Shown here piece after piece: positions 41,909 through 50,665 of a DNA stretch of 64,000 nt (positions within the stretch are counted from its first letter, which is position 1; every line of letters starts with the position of its first letter). The notes beneath the pieces are model-generated. The model had not been told where the DNA came from and did not search any database. It saw only the letters and a list, made by a program, of their open reading frames with translations. A program made the translations under genes and the position numbers. This DNA comes from SZUA-430 sp965227535 (GTDB lineage: Bacteria; Pseudomonadota; Alphaproteobacteria; Micropepsales; Micropepsaceae), in NCBI GenBank assembly GCA_965227535.1, contig OZ245761.1, positions 1,550,001-1,614,000 of the forward strand. The letters are read 5' to 3'.

Positions 41909-43339
41909 ATGAAAACGAGACGCGAAATGATTGCAACGTCTGCCGCCCTAGCGGCAGAAAGCGTCATCGGATCCCAATTCTTTCCGGTGCACGCTGCCGC
42001 ACCACAATACACAAGGTTCGCCGCGCCCTCAGAAGGAGGTGCTCAAAATCTTGCCGTACTCGCGCGCGCCGTCCGCATCATGAAGGGCAACGATCCAGGT
42101 CATCCGATTTCGCGCGAAATTCGCGCCCTTGGCACGAACGCTGCTAACCACAGATTTTCTTGGCAACGGCAGCAAGTCATCCATGCCGGACATTGGTATC
42201 AGCACGGAACATGGCGTTTTTTTCCATGGCACAGGCTCCAGCTCACGGCATTTGAAGCGATCGTGCGCCATTTGACCAACGCGCCTAGTTTTTCGCTGCC
42301 GTATTGGGACGCTAGAGAACACCAAACGATTCCACCCGTTTTCTTTGACCGTTCGTCGCCGCTGTGGGTGGAGAACAGGGCCGCGACCAGCGCAACAAAT
42401 CTCGGCGCGTTGTGGGACCGGCTCGTCTCTAATCGAATGATCGAACTTGCGGGGGTGTTCGATCAATTCCCCAGGTTTCATGGTGGACCGGTCGAAAGAA
42501 TGCCCTGGGGCGAAAATCTCCATGCGGGGATCGTCGATCCAAATACACACGGTCGTATTCATGTATTGATCGGCGGGCTCATGTCGAATCCGCAAACGGC
42601 AACGCTCGATCCGATCTTTTGGCTGCATCACGCAAACATGGATCGCATCTGGGCCACTTGGCAGGAGCTCAATCAGCGCAGTGTCTCGTACCCGGCCGGA
42701 TTTCTGCTGGAACTGCTTGGAAATGCGTTTGTGCACCCTGGACTGAACTTGGCGCGCTGGCGAACGCAAGAGGTTTTGAACACCGCCACCATCGCAAACG
42801 GAATGGCGTATAAATACGACCGACTGTATCCGTACCCTCGATTCGCGCCCGCACAGCTCTCGCCGGGATGGCAGAGAATACCCAAGAAAAATCTTTCAAT
42901 TCAATGCGAGCGCGTACCGGCCGAACCAGACGCCGGAAGGGAAGTGCTCAGCCTTGAAGTGCCCGCCGATTTTCTCCCGGCGAACACCGGCACCCTCAAG
43001 AGACACCTGCACGTCATTGGAAAGATGACGGTCGATGCCACAACCATCCGCGCGCCCTTCCTAAGAATCTCCGCCGTCGGTCCAGCCAAAGAGGCCGTTT
43101 GGCAACTGCTCGCCCCATTCCTTCATTTGCATTCGGATGGCAAGGTCAGGATTGAATTCGAGTTGGATGATCTGCCCGAACTTGACGCGTTGCTGGCAGG
43201 CGCGAACGATGGCCGCCTCAAAATCATGGTCAGCCAGGTGGATGCATCCAACCAAGTCGTGCCGGGCGGCAACCTGAATGCCGACATTAGCGTCGACCTG
43301 TCTGTTTCGGGAATTGAGCAGCAAGGGGCACCGCAGTAA
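41909..43339 (+). CDS. Tyrosinase family type-3 copper protein, exported
   Basis: About 476 residues from ATG 41909 with GGGGGAG before it. The twin-arginine-like start TRREMIATSAALAAES suggests Tat export, usual for folded copper proteins. CuA is in HAGHWYQHGTWRFFPWHR; CuB is THGRIHVLIGG and DPIFWLHHANMDRIW. A ~130-residue beta-rich C-terminal domain follows, similar to the polyphenol-oxidase tail that shields the site. It would oxidise phenols to quinones, in the periplasm. It is on the plus strand between phage tail genes on the minus strand, so it is likely inserted cargo. No caddie or copper-chaperone gene is adjacent. Confidence 0.9.
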   Translation: MKTRREMIATSAALAAESVIGSQFFPVHAAAPQYTRFAAPSEGGAQNLAVLARAVRIMKGNDPGHPISREIRALGTNAANHRFSWQRQQVIHAGHWYQHGTWRFFPWHRLQLTAFEAIVRHLTNAPSFSLPYWDAREHQTIPPVFFDRSSPLWVENRAATSATNLGALWDRLVSNRMIELAGVFDQFPRFHGGPVERMPWGENLHAGIVDPNTHGRIHVLIGGLMSNPQTATLDPIFWLHHANMDRIWATWQELNQRSVSYPAGFLLELLGNAFVHPGLNLARWRTQEVLNTATIANGMAYKYDRLYPYPRFAPAQLSPGWQRIPKKNLSIQCERVPAEPDAGREVLSLEVPADFLPANTGTLKRHLHVIGKMTVDATTIRAPFLRISAVGPAKEAVWQLLAPFLHLHSDGKVRIEFELDDLPELDALLAGANDGRLKIMVSQVDASNQVVPGGNLNADISVDLSVSGIEQQGAPQ

Positions 43340-43399
43340 TCGCTGCGCGACACGCGCCAACCGCGAATCTTCGCTTTGGGTTTGCGCGGCGCGCTCTAA

Positions 43400-44743
43400 T
43401 TAGTTGGGCGCGGGCGTAGTCAGGAGCTTGTCGCGCTCGTTTCGCGCCTTGATAAGCTCGGTTTCGGCCTTGATGCGTTCGGCTTCGGCCTTCAGCCGGT
43501 CGACTTCGCTGTTCCTCACCGACGTTGCGATCGTTCCAGCTGCGGTGGCACCTTCCTTGAACGTTTCCGACATCCGCACGAGTTCGGCTGCCGAGACGTA
43601 CTTAAAGGACACCATGGCGCCCGATGGAGCGAACGTCGCGGCAAGGCTGGTGTCGTCGAAGGGGCCGTTACGCAACTTAAGCGGCACAAGCGTACCGCCT
43701 TGAGGAAAATCGACATCCTTACTGAGCAACAAGCGAGGCGCCTCTACCGGCCCTTGCGGGCACACATCCATGGCACACGCCCGCACCCGAGCTTTGGCCG
43801 GCTCTCTATAGACCAAGGCGGTCTTGTTCTGCGCGATCTTCTTAAGGCCATTGTTCGGCACGGACGGCTCGATCGACGCCACGACCGCAAGTTGCTTTTC
43901 CAAGTTTTGCCGCTCCAACTCGGCCTCGGCACTTTCGCCGTCGAGCTTCACGAACCAACGGTCCATCAGGATTTGCGACGGGGCAAGACGTATCGTCCCG
44001 TCGCTGAACGACCGGGGCACCCATGTCTGCACGTCGGTAATCCGAAGCTGTGCGGCGATTGGTTCCAGGTTCTCCTTGGCCTCCTTCAACTCACCTTTCA
44101 CGTCTTTGATCTGCAGCTTCAGCGCGTCCGTATAGGGATCGCCAGGGCTGCCGTCGGGAACACCAACGAGATTGGCCAGCTTTTTCTCAAGAGCCGACAC
44201 GCGTTGAGCAAGCCGGTCTCTTTGTGCGACGGCCTCTACAATGCCGTCCTTACACATCCAGCTTCTTGATGCCATAAGGCGGGCAGGAAGCACGGACTTC
44301 GTGACAAGCGTGACGATGCCGGACATGACGTTCGACGCAACTTGTCCGGTCTTGTCCTCGATCGATGCATTGATCGATTTGAGGGTGCGATTGTCGTAAC
44401 GCTCGAACGCCAGTGAGACCTGACTGACCGGCCGATCCAGCGCCTCGTAGTCCACAACGATAGGCTGCGTTTCGTCGGCGCTATAGCTTGCTTCCATCTC
44501 AACCGCTGCCACAACCTCAGTAGGCAGAGGCTCTGGTTCAAACCGGGTGCCGCACTTCTTCAGTGTTCGCGACACCGAGACTTTTAATTCGAGTTGCGGC
44601 AGATAATAGGGTTGGTAGGTGGCACTCTCGTTCTGCCACTTCGACTCGGGCAACTTGCGCAGCTCGGTCGTACAACTGACAAGACAAACTGCGCCGATCA
44701 GTATGGCGGCGCCGCGGGCCAGCACGGACTGAACGTTTCTCAT
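43400..44743 (-). CDS. Hypothetical outer-membrane/periplasmic lipoprotein
   Basis: A 447-residue protein with a lipoprotein signal (ILIGAVCLVSCTT, lipobox LVSC). The body has a mixed alpha/beta region, a coiled coil (RDRLAQRVSALEKKLANLV), and ends in a charged helix (EAERIKAETELIKARNERDK). No family recognised. It converges on the tyrosinase gene with 60 bases between stops and interrupts the tail-gene run. Confidence 0.75.
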   Translation of the reverse strand: MRNVQSVLARGAAILIGAVCLVSCTTELRKLPESKWQNESATYQPYYLPQLELKVSVSRTLKKCGTRFEPEPLPTEVVAAVEMEASYSADETQPIVVDYEALDRPVSQVSLAFERYDNRTLKSINASIEDKTGQVASNVMSGIVTLVTKSVLPARLMASRSWMCKDGIVEAVAQRDRLAQRVSALEKKLANLVGVPDGSPGDPYTDALKLQIKDVKGELKEAKENLEPIAAQLRITDVQTWVPRSFSDGTIRLAPSQILMDRWFVKLDGESAEAELERQNLEKQLAVVASIEPSVPNNGLKKIAQNKTALVYREPAKARVRACAMDVCPQGPVEAPRLLLSKDVDFPQGGTLVPLKLRNGPFDDTSLAATFAPSGAMVSFKYVSAAELVRMSETFKEGATAAGTIATSVRNSEVDRLKAEAERIKAETELIKARNERDKLLTTPAPN

Positions 44744-45045
44744 TGGCTTGGCGCGCCCCCCAACGCTATTTGCCAGAGCCTCTATTTGTGCGGATTATCG
44801 CAAATGACTGCTGCCGCATTCAACCTCTGCGGGCGCAGCACCGCCCCCAGCCCACCAAAAAAAGGGGCATGTGCCTGCACAGTGACAGACAAGTGGGCTG
44901 GGATGTTTGGCCGCGAAAAAATCGCGCGGTTACGCCCAAGGGGCCGAGCTCGATAACCAAACCAAGATCCAGCTTTTTCCCAGCATTGGCGACAAACAGA
45001 CCTCCAAATCGGTTTGGGCACACCTGAGTGGGGGCGGAGCAATAT
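44744..45045. other. Intergenic region without a clear gene
   Basis: About 300 bases between the lipoprotein start and the tail tube A stop. A short CCGCGA-AAAAA-TCGCG hairpin lies near 44912-44927. No credible gene. Confidence 0.35.
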
Positions 45046-45627
45046 TCAGCGGTTCTCGAGCCAAATACCGTCTGGCGGACCTCCCTCGCCGCATTCCTGC
45101 GCGTCGCGCCGCCGCGCCTCAGCGAGCTTGGCTTGATACACCTGCCACAGCGCCTGGGCCTTGCCCGAACTCTCCGTCAGCGATACGGCGACGTCCGCCG
45201 CAATCCGGGCGGCCAGGGCTTCGGCAAAGAGCGGATCGAATAACGCGGGGTTTGTCTCGGCGCGCGTGTAGGTAACGTTCAACGGCGCACTCATGTCCGT
45301 CAGAAGCTTCCCGCCTTCGACCGTCCAAGGATACGCATCGCCGCCCAGCACCTCGCGCACGAACAGGCAATCGGTCGGCAATTGGTAAGCGTGGGCGAAC
45401 CCGAACGCCGGAGCCGCCGCCAACGCCGGCAGACTCGCGCGCGCGGCTGCGAAGTTCCAATCGTAAGCGCGCAAGCAGGCATCACGCGCGTACGGATACC
45501 GCAGGCGACAGGAACGCGCGGCTTGGGAATTCTCATCCAACGCGGTGATCATCAACCCGCGGCCGAGATCTTGAAGGGCGAGATTGCAGATGGCGACCTC
45601 GGACGGTTCAGAGGTCGTAGCCATCAA
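45046..45627 (-). CDS. Phage tail tube protein A (T7 gp11-like)
   Basis: A 193-residue protein with the gp11 pattern: VAICNLALQDLG at the N-terminus, ARSCRLRYPYARDACLRAYDWNFA, FAHAYQLPTDCLFVREV, and an internal LFDPLFAEALAARIAADVA. It forms the gatekeeper ring under the portal. Full length and intact. It lies between a minor structural gene and the tyrosinase/lipoprotein cargo. Confidence 0.85.
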   Translation of the reverse strand: MMATTSEPSEVAICNLALQDLGRGLMITALDENSQAARSCRLRYPYARDACLRAYDWNFAAARASLPALAAAPAFGFAHAYQLPTDCLFVREVLGGDAYPWTVEGGKLLTDMSAPLNVTYTRAETNPALFDPLFAEALAARIAADVAVSLTESSGKAQALWQVYQAKLAEARRRDAQECGEGGPPDGIWLENR

Positions 45628-45975
45628 TACTCCAAATTCTGCTAATGACCATTGACCGCAACATTGAGATTTCGCCTAATAGGCCAAGTGAATAAGAGGC
45701 GCTCGACATGACAGATAACTCGGAAAACGAGTATGTGATCAGTGCCATAGACGAAAGAACGAGACAGCGAATTCAACGCACGGTTGCTACTCTTGCAGCG
45801 GCCGAACAATTGGTTTTCTGACCTTCGTGCTTCAGGGCTGACAATCGTTACAGTCACGCGTAACAAGCTGCCGACACCAGCGAGAGAAAAGGGCGAGCCC
45901 CTCTAGAGGGGAGAGCTAGGCGGCCGGTTGTTGCCGCACAGCGCACTTGCGTGTGTAGCGCGCGCAAAACTGGGC
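45628..45975. other. Intergenic region with a possible very small ORF
   Basis: About 350 bases between two phage structural genes. It holds a 37-codon plus-strand frame (45708-45821) and otherwise nothing recognisable. The bases are less GC-rich than the flanking genes. Confidence 0.35.
45708..45821 (+). CDS. Possible 37-residue ORF
   Basis: ATG at 45708 follows AAGAGG and encodes MTDNSENEYVISAIDERTRQ and a further 17 residues to TGA. The product is charged and helical. It might be a gene fragment or a genuine small protein; the only support is the ribosome site and open frame. Confidence 0.25.
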   Translation: MTDNSENEYVISAIDERTRQRIQRTVATLAAAEQLVF

Positions 45976-46404
45976 CTAGTCACGCGACTTGCGGATTGCC
46001 ACCTTGATCGATTGGGCCGCGGTTAACAGCCCACCCGCCACCTGCAAAAACAAATCAATCGGCTGCAGCGTCGTGTTCTTGTAACCAAATCCAGTCGCTG
46101 CACGCCCTTCGGCGTTGCCGGCGGCAGCGACCGAGGTCGCGACCATATAGCGGTCGTCGTCGCCTACGTCGCCGAGCTGCAGCGTGCGGCCGGCGCCGAG
46201 CGCGCCGAACACAACAACCGCTTCGTGAAAACGCTCGCCGGGCATGAGCTTGCCGCAAAACAGTCGCTCGCCCGTGTTTTCGGTGCCGTCGGTCGTGATC
46301 TCATCGTAGTCGTGGCGCGAAAGGCCGCCGTAGTCGCCGGGATCAACGATCGCGGCGGGGGAAGCGGCGAGTTTGGCGAAGTTGGTCATGTTGCGTGAGG
46401 CCAC
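45976..46404 (-). CDS. Phage minor structural protein, hypothetical
   Basis: A 142-residue, beta-rich protein between capsid and tail tube A genes, a position often held by a capsid-decoration or head-completion protein. Sequence such as FHEAVVVFGALGAGRTLQLGDVGDDDRY and GYKNTTLQPIDLFLQVAGG shows no named domain to me. Structural role is inferred from position only. Confidence 0.65.
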   Translation of the reverse strand: MASRNMTNFAKLAASPAAIVDPGDYGGLSRHDYDEITTDGTENTGERLFCGKLMPGERFHEAVVVFGALGAGRTLQLGDVGDDDRYMVATSVAAAGNAEGRAATGFGYKNTTLQPIDLFLQVAGGLLTAAQSIKVAIRKSRD

Positions 46405-46443
46405 GAGCGTTCGTCCTTCTTGTTATGATCGTCAAAACTGTCC

Positions 46444-46572
46444 GTCATGGCCGGGCTTGACACGGCCACCCAGTCGGCCGCACGGCAGTGCGGCGCAAGA
46501 AGTGAATCTCACGGTCGCGCGGACGCGCGACGACTGGGTGGCCGGGTCGCGCTTCGCTTGCCCGGCCATGAC
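46444..46572. repeat. Host-type palindromic repeat, pair of arms
   Basis: GTCATGGCCGGGCTTGACAC (46444 onward) and its inverted counterpart CTGGGTGGCCGGGTCG ... CCCGGCCATGAC (46534-46572) flank a GCGCGGACGCGCG hairpin. Near-identical units recur at 47458, 48641 and 50494-50645. Such elements are very common between genes in alphaproteobacteria. Confidence 0.8.
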
Positions 46573-46587
46573 GAAGATGTTTGTGGC

Positions 46588-47451
46588 TCAGCTCGTCTCC
46601 AAGCACGCCACCTCCACCACCTTCTCTTCCTCCATGCGCGTGGCGCCGCAGGTTAGGCAGGCGTAGGCGTACATGGCGAAGGATTTGTCGGCGCGCGGCG
46701 CGATTTGGCCTTGGATGTCTTTGTTGATGGCGAGCAACAGACCGGACTGCGCATAGGCGAGACAGAAGCGGTCGTTGGCCGTTTTGATCAGCCGCTCCGT
46801 ACGCAGGAATTTGAAGCCCATGTAGGTGTCGACTGTGCCTTCGACCAATGCCTTCACGGTGTTGAAGTCGGACGACGTGACGTTCGTGTCGCCCAGCAAA
46901 TTGTCGATCTGTTCCGCCGTGCAGGCGAAATAGCGCGGCTCCTCCGGATCGACTTCTTTCTCGTCGAGCATGCGTTTGGCCGTGCGCAGTTTGGCGACGG
47001 TGAGGCCGGTGGCGGCGACGGCGATCTTTTGACCGGCCGGCAAGGCCACGGGCGTCGTGCCCGTTTCGCCGGTGAACGACGTGCCGCTGGCCGCCTGGAT
47101 GATCACGTCGTCGATTTTGCGGCCGAGCGCGAACATCGCCGATTGCAGATAGGCCGACGTCGGGTCGATCAACATGCGCACGCGGTCTTGGCCGTCGACG
47201 ATGTCGCCCCATTCGAAATCCTGTCCCGCGACGCGGCGGCGCGCGTGCGGCGTCGAGACGATCGGGGATTGACCATGGCGGGTGGTACGCGGCACCGCTT
47301 CGGTCGCGCCGATCTGATCGAAGAAGCCTTCGCGGCCGACGAGAGGTTCGGCGCGCACGGTCGCGCGCAGGCGCGAGCCCTTTTGCTGAACCAAGTGCGA
47401 GAGGGTGGAGGCGTATTGCTTGACGAAGGCGGTTTCGATTTGTTGGGACAT
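46588..47451 (-). CDS. Phage major capsid protein
   Basis: A 287-residue protein of the podovirus coat family: SQQIETAFVKQYASTLSHLVQQKGS, FFDQIG, RVAGQDFEWGDIVDGQDRVRMLIDP, YLQSAMFALGRKIDDVII and FNTVKALVEGTVDTYMGFKF are arranged as in HK97-fold capsids of BPP-1-like and related particles. Length normal; intact. It follows the scaffold gene, the standard order. Confidence 0.88.
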   Translation of the reverse strand: MSQQIETAFVKQYASTLSHLVQQKGSRLRATVRAEPLVGREGFFDQIGATEAVPRTTRHGQSPIVSTPHARRRVAGQDFEWGDIVDGQDRVRMLIDPTSAYLQSAMFALGRKIDDVIIQAASGTSFTGETGTTPVALPAGQKIAVAATGLTVAKLRTAKRMLDEKEVDPEEPRYFACTAEQIDNLLGDTNVTSSDFNTVKALVEGTVDTYMGFKFLRTERLIKTANDRFCLAYAQSGLLLAINKDIQGQIAPRADKSFAMYAYACLTCGATRMEEEKVVEVACLETS

Positions 47452-47457
47452 CTAATC

Positions 47458-47514
47458 TCTCGGTCGCGCGGACGCGCGACGACTGGGTGGCCGGGTCAAG
47501 CCCGGCCATGACGA
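47458..47514. repeat. Host-type palindromic repeat unit
   Basis: Contains GCGCGGACGCGCG and CTGGGTGGCCGGGTCAAGCC through CATGACGA, matching the unit at 46507-46575. It fills most of the gap between the capsid and scaffold genes. Confidence 0.8.
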
Positions 47515-47535
47515 CAAGGAGATGCGTGCGTTCGA

Positions 47536-48357
47536 CTAGCGGCTGCGTTCGTCGCTGGCCGGATGAGCGGCAGCGAAGAGGGTGCGCATGCGTTCGAGCA
47601 GCGTCTCGTGTTCGGGGTGCTGCGCGTTGATCCAGGGGTGCTTTGGATCTTTCAGCGCTTCGCCCTGGATGCGCGCGATTTCGGCGAGGGCGGCGTCGGC
47701 GCTTGGTCGCGTCGGCGAGCCGTCGGATTTCATCGCGTCCTCCGCGACCAGGCCCGCGATCTTGGCGAAGGCGCGGACGAGATGCGGGTTGTTGCCGAAA
47801 CCGGATTCGTTCAACGCACCAATCAGGTCGTCGCCGCCGAAGCGCTTGGCCGTACGCGCGGCCAGGGACAGCTGGCGCTCATAGCCCGCACCCCATTCGC
47901 CCCGCAGCGCCTCTTCGGCCTCGGCCATGTGGGATTGCATCGTCTGCAGCGCGGCTTTCGTTTCGGCGACACGGTGCGCCGATATGAAATCGATCAAGCC
48001 TTGCACCTGCCCCGGCATCAGCCCGAGTTTGTGAGCAATAGGCAGCGCCGCTTTCTCCAAAGCCTCGTCATACGGAATGCCGTCGGGCAGGTCCGGGCGT
48101 TTGATTTTGTAATCGCCGGCCGTTGATGGAATGCCGAGCTTTGCGCGCGCTCCCTCGTCCCATTGCCCGTCCTTCGGCGGTGGCAGCAAATCGGCGCTGG
48201 CGCCGTCGGCCTTGGCATAGGCTTCCGCAAGATCGGCCGGCGAGCGAAAGCCTTTGGTCGCAACGAAAGACTTCAGGTCGTCGCTGAAAGCGCTCGTCCA
48301 GTCGGCGGCGGGTTGTGCGCCGGAGTCGGCGGGCGGCGTTGTATCCGTCAAAGTCAA
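47536..48357 (-). CDS. Phage capsid assembly scaffold protein
   Basis: A 273-residue, highly charged helical protein (FSDDLKSFVATKGFRSPADLAEAY ... LPDGIPYDEALEKAALPIAHKLGL ... GDDLIGALNESGFGNNPHLVRAFAKIA, quoted in parts) with the pattern of podoviral scaffold proteins that guide procapsid assembly. It lies between the Bbp19-like and capsid genes. Its ATG overlaps the... neighbouring stop as ATGA at 48354-48357. Confidence 0.82.
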   Translation of the reverse strand: MTLTDTTPPADSGAQPAADWTSAFSDDLKSFVATKGFRSPADLAEAYAKADGASADLLPPPKDGQWDEGARAKLGIPSTAGDYKIKRPDLPDGIPYDEALEKAALPIAHKLGLMPGQVQGLIDFISAHRVAETKAALQTMQSHMAEAEEALRGEWGAGYERQLSLAARTAKRFGGDDLIGALNESGFGNNPHLVRAFAKIAGLVAEDAMKSDGSPTRPSADAALAEIARIQGEALKDPKHPWINAQHPEHETLLERMRTLFAAAHPASDERSR

Positions 48358-48620
48358 ATTCGGTCTCCATCGGCGATGTTGACGAAGTCTTCGGGCTTCA
48401 AGCCGCGCATGCGCGCGATGTGCAGCCAGACGCGGCGCTTGCCCTCTTCGACGCCGCGCTCGAATTCGCTCGCGCCGCTGATCGGCGCGCCCACGTTGCA
48501 GAAGATGGCGAGGTCGGTTTCGAGCAGCGGGCGTCCGACGAACGCCGCCGTGTAGGCCTGGGCGACGGTCTCTGCGCGACGGCCCCAGAGGACGGCGATG
48601 GTTTTGATGAGGGATGACAT
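48354..48620 (-). CDS. Bbp19-like phage protein
   Basis: An 88-residue protein with DLAIFCNVGAPISGASEFER, GVEEGKRRVWLHI and a short acidic tail, the pattern of the Bbp19 family found between portal and scaffold genes of BPP-1-like podoviruses. The biochemical role is not known. It is translationally coupled to the scaffold gene by an ATGA overlap. Confidence 0.7.
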   Translation of the reverse strand: MSSLIKTIAVLWGRRAETVAQAYTAAFVGRPLLETDLAIFCNVGAPISGASEFERGVEEGKRRVWLHIARMRGLKPEDFVNIADGDRI

Positions 48621-48640
48621 TCAGCTACTCCCAATTCGTT

Positions 48641-48660
48641 CGTCATGGCCGGGCTTGACG
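48641..48660. repeat. Partial host-type palindromic repeat
   Basis: CGTCATGGCCGGGCTTGACG is one arm of the repeat seen at 46444 and 50494. It sits in the 46-base gap between the portal and Bbp19-like genes and reaches close to the portal stop. Confidence 0.7.
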
Positions 48661-48666
48661 GAAACG

Positions 48667-50265
48667 TTATTGAACCGAAGAAGCCTCTTTCGCGGCCGCG
48701 TCGGTCAGCGTGTGCAAGACGTCGGCGGCTTCGCTTGCGGTTGCGACGGTGTTTGCGATTGTCTCGGCTTGGTCGCGCTCTTCACGCATTGCCGCCACCT
48801 GCGTCGCATCGCGCAGGATCTTTGCCGGCACGGCCCAACCGCGTGCGAGCGTTTGCACGGCTTCGTCGTGGTCGAGGTTGTCCATCACCGAGGGGTCGGC
48901 CTTGGCGATCGGCAGGACGCTTTCGTAGAGGCGCACGACGGCATGAGCTTCGCCCGCGGCCTGCGCGCGCGCCAACGGCGAAACGTATTCGACGCGCAAT
49001 GGAAAGCCGCCGATCTCCGGCGGCGCGGGCGGCAATTGGTTCGCGCGCGCTAGAATGCCGAAGCGACGGCGGATGAGCGGCGAGAGAAACTCCGATTGGA
49101 TGCGCCCCAGGTTCGGACCCATCAGCCGCAGCTTTTCTTCCTGACGCCCCAACCATTCCGTCGCCGTCATGTTCGGCGAACCGACCAGCTGCAACAGCGA
49201 GAAATAGAATCCATCGCGTATCGTGTTGCGCCGCGCCTCCATCATGTCGAAGGCGACCGACACGTTGGCGCCGGTGTAGAGCGGTTTGATCAACGGGTTG
49301 CCGGCGGAATCGATCGCGCCGTAGGTCACGCCGCCCGAATACGTGCGCGCCGCTCTGACAACGCCTTCGTCGCCCGCCAGCAGCGGCGGATCGGCAAGCT
49401 TTTCCGCTGCACGGATCGTGGTGCGATCCATGCGGTTCAGCATCTTTACGTCGGCGAGAACGGATTCGCCGAGGCCCCGTCCGTAGACCTCGCCGCTCGC
49501 CTGCGCCCACCGCGGCACCTGATACGGCATCTCGGCATAGCCGCCGCGCGCTACCTCTATGCGGGCGTCGACTTCGACATAGGTCGACGCGAACGAATGC
49601 GGACGAGCCCCCTCCTCCGCCGGTTCGACGCAATGGATGAACTCGACCTTCTTGAACGGATCGCGCTCCGCGGCCTTCTGCGCGTCACGGCTGAGCCCAT
49701 CGCCGAACATGCTGCGCGCATTGCGCGCCTCGACCGTAAAGCGGCGATAGACGGTGTCGACGTCGCCGAGCGCGTTCTCGGTAAAGCAGATATCGGCCAG
49801 CGCGTGCGTGCGATCCAGGATGCGCCGCTCACCCGAATAGACCTCTTCGCTCGAAAACACCGCGTTGCCGAAGCACGCGAGGTCGGCATAGAGCGCCGGG
49901 AGCACGTTGTAGAAGCGGCTGATCTGCGGACCGAAGGAGTTGAGCAGGCGCGTCTCGACGGCATAGAGCCAATCGCGCGCCGGCGCGTAGTCGTTCAGAT
50001 CTTCGTCTTCGAGCTTCAGCGCGAACCAACGGTTGGCCGGGTTCGTCATCATCGAGTAGATGCCGCCGGTGAAGTTGTCGGCGGCGATCAACGGCGTCGA
50101 GTCGAAGACCTTGGCGTCGCGCTTGGCGCCAGGCGTCCGCGTTTGCGCCAGGAACTCCGCACGCAAGGGGCGTAGATACTCTGCGATCTCTTGCCATACG
50201 GCTTCATGGGTCGAGCGATCGTTTTTCAACCGGTGCCACCGGTCGACAATGCGATGCGCGGTCAA
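48667..50265 (-). CDS. Phage portal (head-to-tail connector) protein
   Basis: A 532-residue portal of the podoviral head-tail-joining family: WHRLKNDRSTHEAVWQEIAE at the start, PLIAADNFTGGIYSMMTNPA, RDWLYAVETRLLNSF, PRWAQASGEVYGRGLGE and FYFSLLQLVGSPNMTATEW. It forms the dodecameric DNA channel. Length and motifs are intact. It follows a short proline-rich gene, as in related phages. Confidence 0.9.
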   Translation of the reverse strand: MTAHRIVDRWHRLKNDRSTHEAVWQEIAEYLRPLRAEFLAQTRTPGAKRDAKVFDSTPLIAADNFTGGIYSMMTNPANRWFALKLEDEDLNDYAPARDWLYAVETRLLNSFGPQISRFYNVLPALYADLACFGNAVFSSEEVYSGERRILDRTHALADICFTENALGDVDTVYRRFTVEARNARSMFGDGLSRDAQKAAERDPFKKVEFIHCVEPAEEGARPHSFASTYVEVDARIEVARGGYAEMPYQVPRWAQASGEVYGRGLGESVLADVKMLNRMDRTTIRAAEKLADPPLLAGDEGVVRAARTYSGGVTYGAIDSAGNPLIKPLYTGANVSVAFDMMEARRNTIRDGFYFSLLQLVGSPNMTATEWLGRQEEKLRLMGPNLGRIQSEFLSPLIRRRFGILARANQLPPAPPEIGGFPLRVEYVSPLARAQAAGEAHAVVRLYESVLPIAKADPSVMDNLDHDEAVQTLARGWAVPAKILRDATQVAAMREERDQAETIANTVATASEAADVLHTLTDAAAKEASSVQ

Positions 50266-50268
50266 AGC

Positions 50269-50463
50269 CTATTGGCCGAGCAGCGTCTTCTGCGCGACCG
50301 GCGCCATATCGCCCAGACCCAGACCGCTGGTCAGAATGGTCGACGCGTAGCCGCGCGCGCGCAGACGGCGTTCGCGTTCACGGTCGCCGGCTAGCGCAGC
50401 ATCTTCGGGCGACGGCGGTTTCGGCGGTGGCGGTGGAGCTTTCGGCGATTTGGCGATGCACAT
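50269..50463 (-). CDS. Short proline-rich phage protein upstream of portal (copy 1)
   Basis: A 64-residue protein beginning MCIAKSPKAPPPPPKPPSPE and ending with RGYASTILTSGLGLG, a form found immediately before portal genes in many podoviruses of alphaproteobacteria. It is three bases from the portal start. A shortened relative is at 53753-53887. Confidence 0.75.
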   Translation of the reverse strand: MCIAKSPKAPPPPPKPPSPEDAALAGDRERERRLRARGYASTILTSGLGLGDMAPVAQKTLLGQ

Positions 50464-50493
50464 TCGGGATGCTCCTTGGCGTCATCCCAAATC

Positions 50494-50645
50494 GTCATGG
50501 CCGGGCTTGACCCGGCCACCCAGTGGCCGCGCGTCTGCGCGGCCTAGAGACTCAAACGAGTCCTGACCGAGCTTAGACGTGAGACGTTTCAAGCGCGCAC
50601 CGACGTGCGCGCGCTGGGTGGCCGGGTCAAGCCCGGCCATGACGA
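50494..50645. repeat. Host-type palindromic repeat, inverted pair
   Basis: GTCATGGCCGGGCTTGACCC (50494 onward) and its inverse (50614-50645) enclose smaller inverted segments including GGCCGCGCGTCTGCGCGGCC. The structure occupies most of the gap between the proline-rich gene and a secreted-protein gene. Confidence 0.8.
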
Positions 50646-50665
50646 CGTAGAGGATGCGTGTTCAG

